A stretch of 64,000 bases of DNA from Vibrio cortegadensis (GTDB taxonomy: Bacteria; Pseudomonadota; Gammaproteobacteria; Enterobacterales; Vibrionaceae). Positions 49,575 through 59,138 of the stretch are shown in pieces. Under the pieces are notes generated by a model, which was not told where the DNA came from, made no database searches, and was given only the letters and a program-made list of their open reading frames with translations. Each line of letters starts with the position of its first letter. The stretch's first letter is position 1. Location of the stretch: the NCBI RefSeq assembly GCF_024347395.1, contig NZ_AP025472.1, positions 1,922,001 through 1,986,000 on the forward strand. The letters are read 5' to 3'. A program made the translations under genes and the position numbers.

Positions 49575-52211
49575 TTATTTTGTCTCTTTTTTGGGCTTCT
49601 TACGTTTATCCGTAACTTCCCATTTCCCATCGATATAAAGTGCTGTCCATCCTGATGGCTTTCCATCAATTTCCGAACGAACGTAGTTCTCTTTCGATTT
49701 ACGACTAAAACGAACCACCGTTGGTAATCCATCTGGATCAGCAACAGGAGCAGACGCCAAGTATTGGAATTTTGGTGAAATTCGATCTTTAAAGCGAACC
49801 AACTCTTCGACTAAAGGTGCTCTTGTTTCACGCGATTTAGGGAAGTTACTCGCAGCCATAAACAGACCTGAAGCACCATCGCGTAGTACAAAGTAAGCAT
49901 CCGAATTGCTACAAGGAAGTTCAGGTAAATGAACTGGATCTTCTTTCGGTGGCGCGACTTCACCATTTTTCAATATTTTACGCGTGTTTTTACACTCTTC
50001 ACTCGTACAATCCATATATTTGCCGAAACGACCATTTTTAAGAACCATATCAGAACCACACTTGTCACACTCAACAAGCGGTCCGTCATAGCCTTTCACT
50101 TTGAATTCGCCATGCTCAACAATGTAGCCTTCACAGTTCGGGTTATTACCACAAACATGCATTTTGCGCGTTTCATCAATTAAGTACGCGTCCATTGCCG
50201 TTTCACAAATTGGACAACGTTTTTTAGCTCGCAATGCCGCGGTTTCAACGTCTTCTTCCAGCACGTTTACTACGCCATCTTCATCGCCTAAGTTAATGGT
50301 CGTTTTGCAGCGCTCTTTCGGTGGCAGTGCATAGCCAGAACAGCCAAGGAACACACCAGTAGAAGCGGTGCGAATACCCATCGGACGTTCACATGTAGGA
50401 CACTTAATATCGGTCTCTACAATGTGGTTAGGCTTCATACCACCAGCATCTTCATCGAGATCAGCGGTTTCTAAATCACCGGTAAAATCAGTAAAGAAGT
50501 TATCTAGCACACCTTTCCAGCTCGTTTCACCTTCAGCGACTTGGTCCAATTTCTGTTCCATGCGCGCGGTAAAATCATAGTTCATCAGGTCATTGAAACT
50601 GCCGTCTAATCGATCAGTAACAATTTCACCCATTTTTTCAGCATAGAAACGGCGCTGTTCAACTTTTACGTACCCACGATCTTGAATCGTCGAGATAATA
50701 GAAGCGTAAGTAGATGGACGGCCAATACCACGTTTTTCGAGCTCTTTAACTAATGCAGCTTCAGTAAATCGAGCTGGTGGCTTAGTAAAGTGCTGTTTAG
50801 GATCCAGTTTAACAAGGCTCAGCTTATCGCCAATTTGAACCGCAGGAAGGATGGTATCTTCATTTTTACCCATTGGACGCTGAACACGTGTCCAACCATC
50901 AAATTTTAGAATACGGCCTTTCGCTTTCAATGTGTACTCGTCGGCTTTCACACTCACGGTTGTTGAATCGTATTGCGCTGGTGTCATCTGACACGCAACG
51001 AATTGATTCCAAATCAGTGAATATAGTTTATGTGCATCAGCATCAACACCATTTAGGTCATCTGTTTTCACTTCAACACTTGAAGGTCGAATCGCTTCAT
51101 GCGCCTCTTGTGCGCCTTCCTTGCTGCCATACACTAATGGTTTTTCGGGAAGGTAATTCTGACCATACTCGCTACCGATAAACTCACGAGCAGCATCCAC
51201 GGCTTCTGAGCTCAAGTTTGTTGAGTCAGTACGCATATAGGTAATGTAACCCGCTTCATACAAGCGTTGAGCTAACATCATCGTCTTCTTCACGCCATAG
51301 CCTAAGCGTGTACTCGCCGCTTGTTGCAGCGTCGATGTAATATAAGGAGCTGAAGGTTTACTCTTCGTTGGACGATCTTCACGTTTACACACTTCATACT
51401 GCGATTTTTGCAGCACAGACAACGCACTATTCGCTTCAGCTTCATTGACAGGTTTAAATGCAACACCTGCTTTTTGAGCGACCATCAAGCGGAAATCAGT
51501 AGAATCCTTAGTGTGTGTATCTGCGTGGATATCCCAAAACTCTTCTGGAATAAACGCATTGATTTCACGTTCACGCTCCACCAGAAGTTTAACTGCCACA
51601 GACTGAACACGGCCCGCAGACAAACCACGCGCCACTTTTTTCCATAACAGCGGTGAAACCATGAAACCAACAACGCGGTCCATGAAACGACGCGCTTGTT
51701 GAGCATTAACGCCATCCATATTGAGTTCACCAGGCGTTTCAAATGCCTGTTGGATTGCGTTTTTGGTAATTTCGTTAAACACAACGCGTTTGTATCGCTC
51801 TTCATCGCCGCCGATGATCTCACGAAGGTGCCATGCGATAGCTTCTCCTTCGCGGTCCAAATCGGTTGCGAGATAGACGAAATCAGCGTCTTCTGCTAGT
51901 TTCTGTAATTCCGCCACGACCTTTTCTTTGCCCGGCAAAATTTGATAATTGGCTTCCCAATCTTGATAAGGGTTAATACCCATTTTCTTGATAAGTGCTT
52001 TGCGATCTTTCTCTTTCTTGATACGAGCTTTTTCTTCGACGCTCATTCCTTTGGTAGAAATAGCAGCGGCTTTTTTACCCGTACTTTGACCGGCAGTAGG
52101 AAGATCACGTACGTGACCCACACTAGACTTCACGATGAAATCTTTACCAAGATATTTATTAATGGTTTTTGCCTTGGCTGGCGATTCCACTATAACGAGC
52201 GATTTACCCAT
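49575..52211 (-). CDS. topA: DNA topoisomerase I
   Basis: An 878-residue type IA topoisomerase that relaxes negative supercoils. The Toprim domain starts MGKSLVIVESPAKAKTINKYLG and has LATDLDREGEAIAWHL with its acidic metal site. The active-site Tyr is in YEAGYITYMRTDSTNLSSEA, with PYITSTLQQAASTRLG before it. Three C4-type zinc ribbons (CPTCERPMG, CPICETAMD, CDKCGSDMV) and a basic C-terminal DNA-binding part complete the protein. Length is close to E. coli TopA (865). Confidence 0.98.
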   Translation of the reverse strand: MGKSLVIVESPAKAKTINKYLGKDFIVKSSVGHVRDLPTAGQSTGKKAAAISTKGMSVEEKARIKKEKDRKALIKKMGINPYQDWEANYQILPGKEKVVAELQKLAEDADFVYLATDLDREGEAIAWHLREIIGGDEERYKRVVFNEITKNAIQQAFETPGELNMDGVNAQQARRFMDRVVGFMVSPLLWKKVARGLSAGRVQSVAVKLLVEREREINAFIPEEFWDIHADTHTKDSTDFRLMVAQKAGVAFKPVNEAEANSALSVLQKSQYEVCKREDRPTKSKPSAPYITSTLQQAASTRLGYGVKKTMMLAQRLYEAGYITYMRTDSTNLSSEAVDAAREFIGSEYGQNYLPEKPLVYGSKEGAQEAHEAIRPSSVEVKTDDLNGVDADAHKLYSLIWNQFVACQMTPAQYDSTTVSVKADEYTLKAKGRILKFDGWTRVQRPMGKNEDTILPAVQIGDKLSLVKLDPKQHFTKPPARFTEAALVKELEKRGIGRPSTYASIISTIQDRGYVKVEQRRFYAEKMGEIVTDRLDGSFNDLMNYDFTARMEQKLDQVAEGETSWKGVLDNFFTDFTGDLETADLDEDAGGMKPNHIVETDIKCPTCERPMGIRTASTGVFLGCSGYALPPKERCKTTINLGDEDGVVNVLEEDVETAALRAKKRCPICETAMDAYLIDETRKMHVCGNNPNCEGYIVEHGEFKVKGYDGPLVECDKCGSDMVLKNGRFGKYMDCTSEECKNTRKILKNGEVAPPKEDPVHLPELPCSNSDAYFVLRDGASGLFMAASNFPKSRETRAPLVEELVRFKDRISPKFQYLASAPVADPDGLPTVVRFSRKSKENYVRSEIDGKPSGWTALYIDGKWEVTDKRKKPKKETK

Positions 52212-52726
52212 AATTGACTCTAACGTCCTTAATCACGACGCGATTGGAAAAAGAGAGCTGAATCAGATAACAACTATTGCATCTTAATTAGCATCTTTCG
52301 CGATTTCGCATGATGTTCGAAATTATTGCTTCTTTTTTTACTATTGAGCGAGATTACAAGAAGATCAACCTGTTTTTTTAAATTTGACTCTGATTGCTCG
52401 ACAAATCATCGACTATGACACTTACTAATTCATTTACAGTAAAAGATGAACAATAACTATTATCCTTTAAATCAGTGACCCCAAGCAAACGCGGCATATA
52501 GTAAACATGTGATATTGCTAATACCTAACGGACTTAAGCGTTTTTTGCCATAAATCACAGAATAACCACGATCTTTTTGTTGTCGGCATCAGTTAAGTTA
52601 GCAAAACTATTGAAATTCACCACAAGGTACATACACTGTCGATTCAATTTGCCCTGTAAGTACAGGCGTTCGTTTCTCAACAACTCTCTGTTTACTCGGT
52701 ACTGGCTATTTAATTGGACAAAAATC
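52212..52726. other. Divergent intergenic region between topA and yciN
   Basis: This 515-nt AT-rich stretch should hold the topA and yciN promoters. The only structure I see is a small hairpin CCTGT-AAGT-ACAGG (about 52653-52666). No reading frame with family character is present apart from the N-terminal extension of the yciN frame. Confidence 0.45.
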
Positions 52727-52975
52727 ATGACCACTAAAAAATCTATTTCTTCATTTGACCTTCTACTCATTGCCAATCAAATCATTCAAGAACACGATGA
52801 TTACATCGAAGGAATGCGCGCTGATTCAGTAGAAGAAAAAGAAGAAGTTTTAGTATTTAAAGGTGAATATTTTTTAGATGACAATGGGCTTCCAACCCAG
52901 AACACAACTGCCGTTTTTAATATGTTTAAATACCTTGCCATAAACTTATCTAAAGAGTTCACTTTAGAAAAATAA
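52727..52975 (+). CDS. yciN: YciN (DUF2498) family protein
   Basis: An 82-residue soluble protein. The segments LLIANQIIQEHDDYIEGM, VLVFKGEYFLDDNGLPTQNTTAVFNMFKYLA (read in part: FKGEYFLDDNGLPTQ) and the C-terminal KEFTLEK match E. coli YciN over its full length. The gene stands next to topA in both organisms. The function is unknown. The frame opens upstream to 52577, but ATG 52727 gives the family N-terminus; only a weak GGA precedes it. It is convergent with aroA. Confidence 0.88.
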   Translation: MTTKKSISSFDLLLIANQIIQEHDDYIEGMRADSVEEKEEVLVFKGEYFLDDNGLPTQNTTAVFNMFKYLAINLSKEFTLEK

Positions 52976-52994
52976 ATCAACATATTGCGAATTA

Positions 52995-53016
52995 AGGCCC
53001 TTAACCTCAAGGGCCT
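52995..53016. terminator. Hairpin between yciN and aroA
   Basis: AGGCCCTT (52995-53002) and AAGGGCCT (53009-53016) form an 8-bp GC-rich stem with a 6-nt loop between two convergent genes. T runs are short on both sides, so it may be a weak bidirectional terminator. Confidence 0.6.
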
Positions 53017-53026
53017 AGTTGAACAC

Positions 53027-54307
53027 TTATTGACTCAAACGTTGCAGCTGTTCGAAGTAATCTGGAAACGTTTTTGACGTACATTTCGGATCATTAATCG
53101 TCACCGGGGTATTGCTCAACGCAACGAGAGAGAAACACATTGCCATACGATGATCGTCGTAGGTATCAATTGCAGCATGTTGAATTTCCGAGCATGGCTT
53201 AACAATGATGTAATCCTCACCCTCTTCCACCTCTGCACCTACTTTGCGTAATTCTGTCGCCATTGCCGATAGACGATCGGTCTCTTTTACTCGCCAATTA
53301 TAGACATTTCTAATGGCTGTAGTGCCCTTAGCAAATAGCGCAGTTGTTGCAATGGTCATCGCCGCATCTGGAATATGATTGTAGTCAAGGTCTACGCCTT
53401 TCAGTTCACCGCGGCGAGCAATGACATAATCGTCGCCCCACTCAATTTCCGCGCCCATTTTTTCAAGCGCATCCGCAAATTGAATATCGCCTTGAATGCT
53501 ATTTTTTCCAATACCGGTGACTTTTATTTCACCACCTTTAATCGCGGCTGCCGCAAGAAAATATGAGGCAGAAGAAGCATCTCCTTCAACTAAAAAGTCA
53601 CCTGGAGAATGATAAGATTGACCCGCTGGAATCACAAATTCTTGGTAGTTAAGATTTTCCACCTTAACACCAAATTGCGCCATGATATGAAGAGTGATAT
53701 CGATATACGGTTTGGATACTAAATCGCCAATAATCTTAATCCGCACTTCTCCATCAGCTAGAGGCGCAGACATTAGAAAAGCGGTTAAAAACTGGCTTGA
53801 AATAGATCCATCAATAGAAACAGTGCCCGACTTGAGCCCTTGCGCTGCAATCTTCAAAGGTGGGTAGTTTTCATTCTCTAAATATTCAATCTGAGCTCCG
53901 GCTTCACGCAAAGCATTCACTAGATGGCCAATTGGGCGCTCTTTCATCCTTGGTTCACCAGTAAGTACGTACTCACCACTGCCAAGACAAAGCGCTGCCG
54001 CAAGAGGTCGCATCGCGGTACCTGCATTGCCTAAAAATAGCTCTACCGATTGAGAGCTATCAAACGCTTTCCCTAACCCTTCAACTTCACATACGGTCTT
54101 ATCATTCGATAATTGATACTTCACACCCAGCAATGTAAGAGCATTAAGCATATGTCTAATATCATCGCTATCGAGCAAGTTCGTTAAACGTGTTGTTCCT
54201 GTCGCGAGAGCAGCCAATAGCAGGGCTCGATTCGAAACACTTTTCGAGCCTGGTAAATTCACTTCACCATTCACTTTTTGTATGGGTTGTAACGTTAGGC
54301 TTTCCAT
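53027..54307 (-). CDS. aroA: 3-phosphoshikimate 1-carboxyvinyltransferase (EPSP synthase)
   Basis: A 426-residue enzyme of the shikimate pathway that transfers enolpyruvyl from PEP to shikimate 3-phosphate. Signatures are LPGSKSVSNRALLLAALATG, LFLGNAGTAMRPLAAAL and RVKETDRLSAM, with EGDASSASYFLAAAA between them. The residues LGNAGTAMRP, a class I feature, are intact. The frame opens upstream to 54352, but ATG 54307 gives MESLTLQPIQ, the start seen in E. coli. It is monocistronic. Confidence 0.97.
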   Translation of the reverse strand: MESLTLQPIQKVNGEVNLPGSKSVSNRALLLAALATGTTRLTNLLDSDDIRHMLNALTLLGVKYQLSNDKTVCEVEGLGKAFDSSQSVELFLGNAGTAMRPLAAALCLGSGEYVLTGEPRMKERPIGHLVNALREAGAQIEYLENENYPPLKIAAQGLKSGTVSIDGSISSQFLTAFLMSAPLADGEVRIKIIGDLVSKPYIDITLHIMAQFGVKVENLNYQEFVIPAGQSYHSPGDFLVEGDASSASYFLAAAAIKGGEIKVTGIGKNSIQGDIQFADALEKMGAEIEWGDDYVIARRGELKGVDLDYNHIPDAAMTIATTALFAKGTTAIRNVYNWRVKETDRLSAMATELRKVGAEVEEGEDYIIVKPCSEIQHAAIDTYDDHRMAMCFSLVALSNTPVTINDPKCTSKTFPDYFEQLQRLSQ

Positions 54308-54458
54308 TGAGATAATCTGTCCTTGAGTTGTACTCGCTGTCATATTCAGCAACCAACTATGTAAAATTGTTCGTCTAGTCAGACTATCTAAAATTAATCC
54401 TGAACTCCAGAGCTAATCTAATTCAAATTAAAGGATATTTAGTCATTCAATGGCAGCA

Positions 54459-54914
54459 TCAGTAAACCAAATCGACACGCACCCCATCATCAAAATAGAG
54501 AATACGAACAGAATCACCACGATTGAGCAGCATAGTGCTATCAACATCTTGGATCACATCGACAAGCTTTCCAGAATCAGTCTTAATTAAAATCTCCACC
54601 AGCTTATATTCAATTTTATATTGGCTAGTTGCTCGATTTCGTGCGACACCAGCCCCAGCTATTGCCCCAACCGCTGTCGCGACCTCTTTTCCTGATCCGC
54701 CACCGAACTGGTTGCCAATCAGCCCACCAACGACACCGCCTAACAATGTCTCCCATCCGTTAGCCTGCGACTGTACAATCTGCTGTTCAGTGATATATCG
54801 AACGGAATCAACTTTTCCATACACGACAGAGTTTACTGGACGTGCTTGATTTCGTTGGTATCCTGCATTGGCGAACATGGGTAAAACAAGTAAGATTAAT
54901 AACCAGCGTTTCAT
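54459..54914 (-). CDS. Glycine-zipper 2TM envelope protein
   Basis: A 151-residue exported protein. Residues 1-17 form a signal peptide ending ANA, and there is no lipobox Cys. A glycine zipper lies at about residues 55-92 (LLGGVVGGLIGNQFGGGSG and AIAGAGVARN). The C-terminal region has a beta-rich domain ending DSVRILYFDDGVRVDLVY. The family (rickettsial 17-kDa antigen/SlyB-like) inserts into or associates with the outer membrane; a precise role is unknown. It is divergent from aat. Confidence 0.8.
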   Translation of the reverse strand: MKRWLLILLVLPMFANAGYQRNQARPVNSVVYGKVDSVRYITEQQIVQSQANGWETLLGGVVGGLIGNQFGGGSGKEVATAVGAIAGAGVARNRATSQYKIEYKLVEILIKTDSGKLVDVIQDVDSTMLLNRGDSVRILYFDDGVRVDLVY

Positions 54915-54945
54915 TTTATTTCTCCATCTTTCACATTAAGTATTT

Positions 54946-55668
54946 ATGACCCTATATCTCACTGAGTTAGAAAGCGACAATAATCGGTTTCCTTCCCCGT
55001 ACGAAGCCCTAGAAGAACCTAACGGCTTGCTCGCATTCGGAGGTGATTTACATCCACAACGCATTCTAACTGCTTATAGTAACGGTATCTTTCCTTGGTA
55101 TGGTCCCGGAGAACCTATTCTTTGGTGGAGCCCCTCACCGCGAGCCGTCTTTAACCCTAAGACCTTCAAACCATCGAAAAGTGTAAAAAAGTTTCAAAAA
55201 AAACATCGCTATAGCATCAGCATCAATCGAGCTACCTCTCAAGTGATTCAGTTGTGTGCCCAGTTGCGACCTGCAGAAGAGACATGGCTAAACGAAGAGA
55301 TGAGAGCTGCCTATATAACTTTAGCAGAGCAAGGGCATTGTCACTCGGTCGAAGTATGGCAGGATGATGAGCTCATTGGCGGGTTATATGGGATATTAAG
55401 AGGGAAAATATTCTGTGGCGAGTCCATGTTCAGTATTGAGCCCAACGCCTCTAAAATCGCTCTGTGGTATTTTTGTAACCATTTTTCAACGTACTCCGGC
55501 CAATTAATCGACTGTCAGGTCATGAATCCTCACTTAGCTTCTCTAGGCGCAGTTGAGATTGAACGAGACGATTTCTTACAGAGACTGCTATCCTATAGAG
55601 ACAAGCCCGTTTCAATGAATTGCTTTAAAACTCAGTGGTTAACTTGGCCTATTGAGGGAAATGAATAA
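54946..55668 (+). CDS. aat: Leucyl/phenylalanyl-tRNA-protein transferase
   Basis: A 240-residue GNAT-fold transferase that attaches Leu or Phe to proteins with N-terminal Lys or Arg, marking them for ClpAP. Family features are GLLAFGGDLHPQRILTAYSNGIFPWY (read in part: LAFGGDLHPQRILTAY), WWSPSPRAVF, GGLYG and GESMFSIEPNASKIAL. The stop overlaps the bpt start by 1 nt (TAATG), so the two are co-translated. ClpS and ClpA, which read the mark, are encoded about 1-3 kb away. Confidence 0.97.
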   Translation: MTLYLTELESDNNRFPSPYEALEEPNGLLAFGGDLHPQRILTAYSNGIFPWYGPGEPILWWSPSPRAVFNPKTFKPSKSVKKFQKKHRYSISINRATSQVIQLCAQLRPAEETWLNEEMRAAYITLAEQGHCHSVEVWQDDELIGGLYGILRGKIFCGESMFSIEPNASKIALWYFCNHFSTYSGQLIDCQVMNPHLASLGAVEIERDDFLQRLLSYRDKPVSMNCFKTQWLTWPIEGNE

Positions 55669-56366
55669 TGAGTTCAGATTTGCAACAAATAAAAATTGGA
55701 TTGACCGATAATCACCCGTGTAGCTATTTGGCCGATAGACAAGAACGCGTTGCGGTTGCACTTGATAATGAAATGCAAACCGCGGCAAGCTATGAAATTT
55801 TACTTGCGAATGGCTTTCGTCGCAGTGGCGATACGATATACAGGCCTCATTGCGACAAATGCCAAGCCTGCACAGCTTTACGTGTCGACATTCCTAATTT
55901 CAAACCATCGAAAAGTCAGAAAAGAGTGTTAAATAAAGCGAACCACCTTCGATGGGAGCTCAAAAGCAGCATGGATGAGCAGTGGTTTGAACTTTATAGC
56001 CGTTACATTAATGCTCGCCACAAGCATGGCACTATGTACCCACCAAAGCAGAAAGAGTTTTTCCAATTTTCTCAAGCGAAGTGGCTAAATTGTCGATTTT
56101 TACACATCTACGATCAAGAAACGCTGGTAGCGATTGCGGTCACTGATGACTTAAATAATTGCGCCAGTGCTTTCTACACCTTTTTCGATCCTGATGTTGA
56201 TCTTTCCATTGGGACGTTAGCAGTGCTATACCAAATTCAATATTGCCAAAAACTTAACAAACAATGGCTATATTTAGGTTATCAAATCGACGATTGTTCA
56301 GCGATGAACTATAAAGTACGCTTTCAACCTCATCAAAGGCTAGTAAATCAGCGATGGCAAGGGTAG
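55668..56366 (+). CDS. bpt: Aspartate/glutamate leucyltransferase Bpt
   Basis: A 232-residue protein of the ATE1-like family. The N-terminal cysteines in HPCSYL and CDKCQACTALRVDIPNF, and the DYFYTP-like segment ASAFYTFFDPDVDLSIGTLAVLYQ, are family features. Bpt adds Leu to substrates with N-terminal Asp or Glu and so extends the N-end rule in Vibrio. Length is close to the V. vulnificus enzyme as I recall it. It is co-translated with aat, and infA follows after about 80 nt. Confidence 0.95.
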   Translation: MSSDLQQIKIGLTDNHPCSYLADRQERVAVALDNEMQTAASYEILLANGFRRSGDTIYRPHCDKCQACTALRVDIPNFKPSKSQKRVLNKANHLRWELKSSMDEQWFELYSRYINARHKHGTMYPPKQKEFFQFSQAKWLNCRFLHIYDQETLVAIAVTDDLNNCASAFYTFFDPDVDLSIGTLAVLYQIQYCQKLNKQWLYLGYQIDDCSAMNYKVRFQPHQRLVNQRWQG

Positions 56367-56447
56367 AATACGCGACAAGTTTACATATCTAGATTTTAGT
56401 GGCGACACTTAGCCGCTAAAGGATGCCAAGTTTCTAAAGAGGATTAA

Positions 56448-56666
56448 ATGGCTAAAGAAGACGTAATTGAGATGCAAGGCACTGTACTTGATACTCTACC
56501 AAACACAATGTTTCGTGTTGAACTAGAAAATGGTCACGTAGTTACAGCTCATATCTCAGGTAAAATGCGTAAGAACTACATCCGTATTCTTACTGGTGAC
56601 AAAGTAACTGTAGAGATGACTCCATACGACCTATCCAAAGGCCGCATCGTCTTCCGCGCTCGTTAA
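56448..56666 (+). CDS. infA: Translation initiation factor IF-1
   Basis: A 72-residue S1/OB-fold protein that blocks the ribosomal A site during initiation. The sequence starts MAKEDVIEMQGTVLDTLPNT and ends with VEMTPYDLSKGRIVFRAR, which is essentially the E. coli protein. AGAGGA precedes the ATG at about 7 nt. It follows aat-bpt, as in many gammaproteobacteria, and is followed by its own terminator. Confidence 0.99.
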   Translation: MAKEDVIEMQGTVLDTLPNTMFRVELENGHVVTAHISGKMRKNYIRILTGDKVTVEMTPYDLSKGRIVFRAR

Positions 56667-56689
56667 TATCTAATTTACGACTGCAATAA

Positions 56690-56717
56690 AAAACAGAGCC
56701 TAATTGCTCTGTTTTTT
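56690..56717 (+). terminator. Terminator of infA
   Basis: AAAACAGAGC (56690-56699) and GCTCTGTTTT (56706-56715) form a 10-bp stem with a 6-nt loop, then further T's. It lies 24 nt past the infA stop codon. Confidence 0.9.
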
Positions 56718-56730
56718 ATGTTTTACGATT

Positions 56731-56763
56731 AAAAAAATACCCACTATGTCTAGTGGGTATTTT
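56731..56763 (-). terminator. Terminator of clpA
   Basis: AAAATACCCACTA (56734-56746) and TAGTGGGTATTTT (56751-56763) form a perfect 13-bp stem with a 4-nt loop. Minus-strand T7 (plus-strand A's at 56731-56737) follows. Plus-strand T's allow it to act in both directions. Confidence 0.85.
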
Positions 56764-56826
56764 ATTTTTATACTATAAACGTTCAGCGTTAGTCTTTAAT
56801 TTTTAAGCCGCTAAACGTCACCTTCA

Positions 56827-59094
56827 TCAATGAATCGCTTTCTCTTTTGTTCCAATGTACTTGAACTTAAGCTCTTCATCTTCAAGTGTCACCTTCACCG
56901 TACCGCCATCAACTAATGACCCAAACAGCAACTCATTAGCAAGAGGCTTTTTCAGACGCTCTTGAATCACACGCCCCATTGGTCTTGCCCCCATCGTTTT
57001 GTCATAGCCTTTATGAGCTAACCAGTGGCGAGCATCCTCTGAAACTTCAAGCGACACGCCACGCGCATCTAACTGTACTTGAAGTTCAACGATGAATTTA
57101 TCCACCACTTGATGGATCACACTCTCATCAAGACTATTGAACCAAATGATGTTATCTAAACGGTTACGGAACTCTGGCGTAAATACTTTCTTGATTTCGG
57201 CCATCGCATCAGGGCTATGATCTTGCTGAATAAGCCCCATTGATTTTTTCTCAGTTTCTGCCACACCAGCATTGGTTGTCATCACCAATATCACGTTTCG
57301 GAAATCAGCTTTTCGGCCATTGTTATCCGTCAATGTACCGTTATCCATCACTTGTAAAAGCAAGTTAAAAATATCTGGGTGCGCTTTTTCAATCTCATCA
57401 AGCAAGACGACAGCATGTGGATGCTTAATCACCGCGTCCGTTAATAGCCCGCCTTGGTCATACCCAACATAACCAGGAGGAGCACCAATCAAACGACTGA
57501 CTGAATGGCGTTCACCGTACTCAGACATATCAAATCGCAACAGCTCAATACCCATCAATTTAGATAATTGCACTGTCACTTCCGTTTTACCCACCCCTGT
57601 AGGGCCAGCAAACAGGAATGAACCGACAGGTTTGTTATCAGCGCCTAAGCCAGCACGAGTCAATTTAATCGCCTCGCTAAGAACGTCGATCGCAGGATCT
57701 TGTCCAAACACCAGCATTTTCATTTTGTCATCGAGCTTCTGCAAAATATCTTTATCAGAAGAAGAGACCGATTTTTCGGGGATACGAGCCATTTTTGCTA
57801 CCATCGACTCGATATCGGCAACGCTTACGGTTTTCTTACGACGGCTAACGGGAGCCAAGCGACTACGAGCCCCTGCTTCATCGATCACATCAATCGCTTT
57901 ATCTGGCAGATGACGTTCATTAATGTATTTGGCAGAAAGTTCTACCGCTGCTCGCAATGCCTTATTGGTATAACGAACATCGTGGTGCGCTTCATATTTA
58001 GGCTTCAACCCGATAAGAATTTTAGTCGTGTCATCGATCGAAGGTTCAACCACATCAATCTTTTGGAAACGACGAGAAAGTGCGCGTTCTTTTTCAAAAA
58101 CAGTGCTGTACTCCTGGTAGGTAGTTGAACCAATACAGCGTAACTTACCACTACTCAATAGCGGTTTGATCAAGTTTGCAGCATCCACTTGCCCACCCGA
58201 CGCGGCACCTGCACCAATGATTGTATGGATTTCATCAATGAATAAGATCGCATCATCTTCTTTTTCTAGCTGCTTCAAAATACCTTTAAAGCGTTTTTCA
58301 AAGTCACCACGGTATTTAGTGCCTGCCAAAAGTGAGCCAATATCTAACGAGTAGATAATGCTGTCTTGAATGACTTCAGGAACTTGCCCTTCAACAATGC
58401 GCCACGCTAAACCTTCTGCGATAGCCGTTTTGCCGACACCAGCTTCGCCGACTAATAGAGGGTTATTTTTACGGCGACGACACAATACTTGAATGGTTCT
58501 TTCTAACTCTTTATCACGTCCGATAAGCGGGTCGATTTGGCCTTTTTTCGCCACTTCATTGAGATTGGTCGCGAAACTTTCTAAGCGTTCATCCGAATTC
58601 GCCTCTTCAGCGCCCTCACTTCCAAATGACTCAGAAGAAGAGTCTTCATGGGAATCCGCGGCTTTGCTAATACCATGAGAGATGAAATTCACAATATCTA
58701 AACGGCTAATATCATTCTTTTTAAGCAGGTACGCGGCATGGGACTCTTGTTCACTAAAAATGGCAACGAGTACATTTGCCCCTGTGACTTCACTGCGACC
58801 AGACGATTGAACATGGAACACAGCACGCTGCAGCACTCGCTGAAAGCTAAGTGTTGGCTGCGTTTCACGCGATTCGTCATTTTCTGGGATAAGCGGGGTG
58901 GTTTGATCGATAAAAATATCGAGCTCTTGACGAAGGGCGTCTAATTCTGCTTGGCAGGCAAGCAACGCATCCTTAGCTGCATCATTTTCTAATAACGCAA
59001 GTAGGAGGTGTTCAACAGTCATAAATTCGTGCCGTTTGTCGCGCGCGCGAGCAAATGCACCGTTGAGACTCGACTCTAATTCTTTATTCAGCAT
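56827..59094 (-). CDS. clpA: ATP-dependent Clp protease ATP-binding subunit ClpA
   Basis: A 755-residue AAA+ unfoldase (E. coli 758). The N-domain that binds ClpS begins MLNKELESSLNGAFARARDK. ATPase 1 has Walker A GEAGVGKTAIAEG and Walker B ILFIDEIHTIIGAG; ATPase 2 has GPTGVGKTEVTVQL and LLDEIEKAH. The ClpP-binding loop IGL is seen in KKSMGLIQQD as MGL, a variation worth noting since the usual tripeptide is IGL. It is downstream of clpS by 44 nt. Confidence 0.97.
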   Translation of the reverse strand: MLNKELESSLNGAFARARDKRHEFMTVEHLLLALLENDAAKDALLACQAELDALRQELDIFIDQTTPLIPENDESRETQPTLSFQRVLQRAVFHVQSSGRSEVTGANVLVAIFSEQESHAAYLLKKNDISRLDIVNFISHGISKAADSHEDSSSESFGSEGAEEANSDERLESFATNLNEVAKKGQIDPLIGRDKELERTIQVLCRRRKNNPLLVGEAGVGKTAIAEGLAWRIVEGQVPEVIQDSIIYSLDIGSLLAGTKYRGDFEKRFKGILKQLEKEDDAILFIDEIHTIIGAGAASGGQVDAANLIKPLLSSGKLRCIGSTTYQEYSTVFEKERALSRRFQKIDVVEPSIDDTTKILIGLKPKYEAHHDVRYTNKALRAAVELSAKYINERHLPDKAIDVIDEAGARSRLAPVSRRKKTVSVADIESMVAKMARIPEKSVSSSDKDILQKLDDKMKMLVFGQDPAIDVLSEAIKLTRAGLGADNKPVGSFLFAGPTGVGKTEVTVQLSKLMGIELLRFDMSEYGERHSVSRLIGAPPGYVGYDQGGLLTDAVIKHPHAVVLLDEIEKAHPDIFNLLLQVMDNGTLTDNNGRKADFRNVILVMTTNAGVAETEKKSMGLIQQDHSPDAMAEIKKVFTPEFRNRLDNIIWFNSLDESVIHQVVDKFIVELQVQLDARGVSLEVSEDARHWLAHKGYDKTMGARPMGRVIQERLKKPLANELLFGSLVDGGTVKVTLEDEELKFKYIGTKEKAIH

Positions 59095-59138
59095 ATGTAC
59101 CTCCTATAGGAACAACTTTGGTTGCTCAAGCAAGCCGA

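Noticed and set aside
57700..58128. 142-codon open frame opposite clpA
   Set aside because: Wholly inside clpA with no recognisable domain; a shadow of the true gene.
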